Below, in pieces: positions 43,147 to 43,356 of a stretch of 43,356 nt of DNA. The stretch comes from Caldimicrobium sp. Lineage in GTDB: Bacteria; Desulfobacterota; Thermodesulfobacteria; Thermodesulfobacteriales; Thermodesulfobacteriaceae. A program made the translations under genes and the position numbers. Below the pieces are notes generated by a model. That model was not told where the DNA came from. It ran no database searches and saw nothing but the letters and a program-made list of their open reading frames with translations. The stretch is from assembly GCA_025059715.1 (NCBI GenBank), contig JANXCE010000016.1:1-43356 (forward strand), read 5' to 3'. Within the stretch, counting starts at the first letter, position 1; every line of letters starts with the position of its first letter.

Positions 43147-43356
43147 TCAGGCAAGCACTCCAAGTGCAAACCAGGAATTACTTACCCCAAACTCCCCTGT
43201 GGGCATATAATCCATTTCAAAGCCACTTTTTAGCTGCTTAATTACCCTTTCTATCTTTGCCCTTTCGTTGTATCTCCATACAACCCCCTCTGCTTCAACT
43301 TTAAGATTCGTCGCTATAAAGTGGTATCTACAACCTCCGCTGAATAAGGCTAATTG
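43147..43356 (-). pseudogene. IS1380/IS4-like transposase fragment
   Basis: Minus-strand frame from the window edge reads 69 codons: YHFIATNL, then VVWRYNERAKIERVIKQLK (the Y-x-x-R-x-x-x-E-x-x-I-K-x-L-K signature of the DDE C-terminal region), GFEMDYMPTGEF and NSWFALGVLA, ending TGA at 43149-43147. The frame continues N-T-F-I-T-K after the TGA where family members have AYN, so the TGA looks like a nonsense change. Partial at the window edge. Confidence 0.75.

Larger units (their letters stand above)
42105..43356. other. Degenerate accessory region, mostly IS debris
   Basis: Contains a small TTG-started open frame at 42113-42352 (79 residues, KVTDSIIEMIKEYDK; coding status doubtful), a 25-base palindrome-like hairpin around 42609-42633 (AATACTT / AAGTATT ends), an 11-bp triplet repeat at 42655-42687, an inverted-repeat-bounded IS remnant at 42919-43089 and an IS1380/IS4-like fragment at 43147-43356. 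I see nothing else to name in 42400-42600 or 42690-42900, apart from a minus-strand frame fragment with RRVRESSEACLEAMF of unknown origin. Confidence 0.55.

Overview
The window looks like chromosome of an anaerobic, probably thermophilic, autotrophic-type bacterium. The gene set (hydrogenase maturation hypA/E/F, indolepyruvate:ferredoxin oxidoreductase, phenylacetate-CoA ligases, TrpB2, a selenocysteine system), the moderately AT-rich composition and the frequent TTG starts suggest the Thermodesulfobacteria (for example Caldimicrobium or Thermodesulfobacterium). That placement is inference; no rRNA is present.

Layout. 1-600: relic of an IS481/IS3-type transposase. 650-3890: YkgJ-type Fe-S/Zn protein, pyrK, pyrD and hslO (Hsp33), tightly packed. 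3946-9393: serine hydrolase, TrpB2, exported rhodanese, a peroxiredoxin whose peroxidatic cysteine is encoded by UGA (selenocysteine), and a starch/glycogen-synthase-like glycosyltransferase. 9404-12610 (minus): ATP-grasp protein, zinc ribbon, PEBP protein, M48 protease with TPR-like tail, tRNA-Sec (selC) and SRP RNA (ffs). 12660-14031: TauE/SafE permease and a membrane partner. 14136-18038: a compact seven-gene membrane operon around a P1B-like ATPase that lacks the CPC motif. 18151-20712: small orphan gene and katG. 20928-25000: hydrogenase maturation protease convergent with hypF, hypA and hypE. 25001-26017: decayed repeat. 26018-31756: iorA (without its usual ferredoxin domain) facing iorB, paaK, ACT, paaK, ACT. 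32047-32985: Rpn-family nuclease gene flanked by short direct repeats. 33565-37603: glycan cluster (GT4, PHP-GT4 fusion, deacetylase-like). 37746-38012: second copy of the decayed repeat. 38158-42105: restriction-modification island with broken methyltransferase, intact DUF262/HNH protein and broken PD-(D/E)XK nuclease. 42105-43356: IS debris, including an internally deleted IS with inverted ends and an IS1380/IS4-like fragment.

How it fits together. tRNA-Sec and a UGA-containing peroxiredoxin in one window directly support selenocysteine decoding. KatG, the Sec-peroxiredoxin, the rhodanese and Hsp33 give several oxidative/thiol-stress functions in an apparent anaerobe. IorAB plus PaaK could interconvert aryl acids, aryl-acyl-CoAs and aryl-pyruvates, with the ACT proteins as possible aromatic amino acid sensors. 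The most novel-looking locus is the 14136-18038 ATPase operon. Its promoter region carries a 40-bp direct repeat. The window ends are accessory and degenerating: every mobile or restriction gene there except the Rpn and DUF262 genes is broken.
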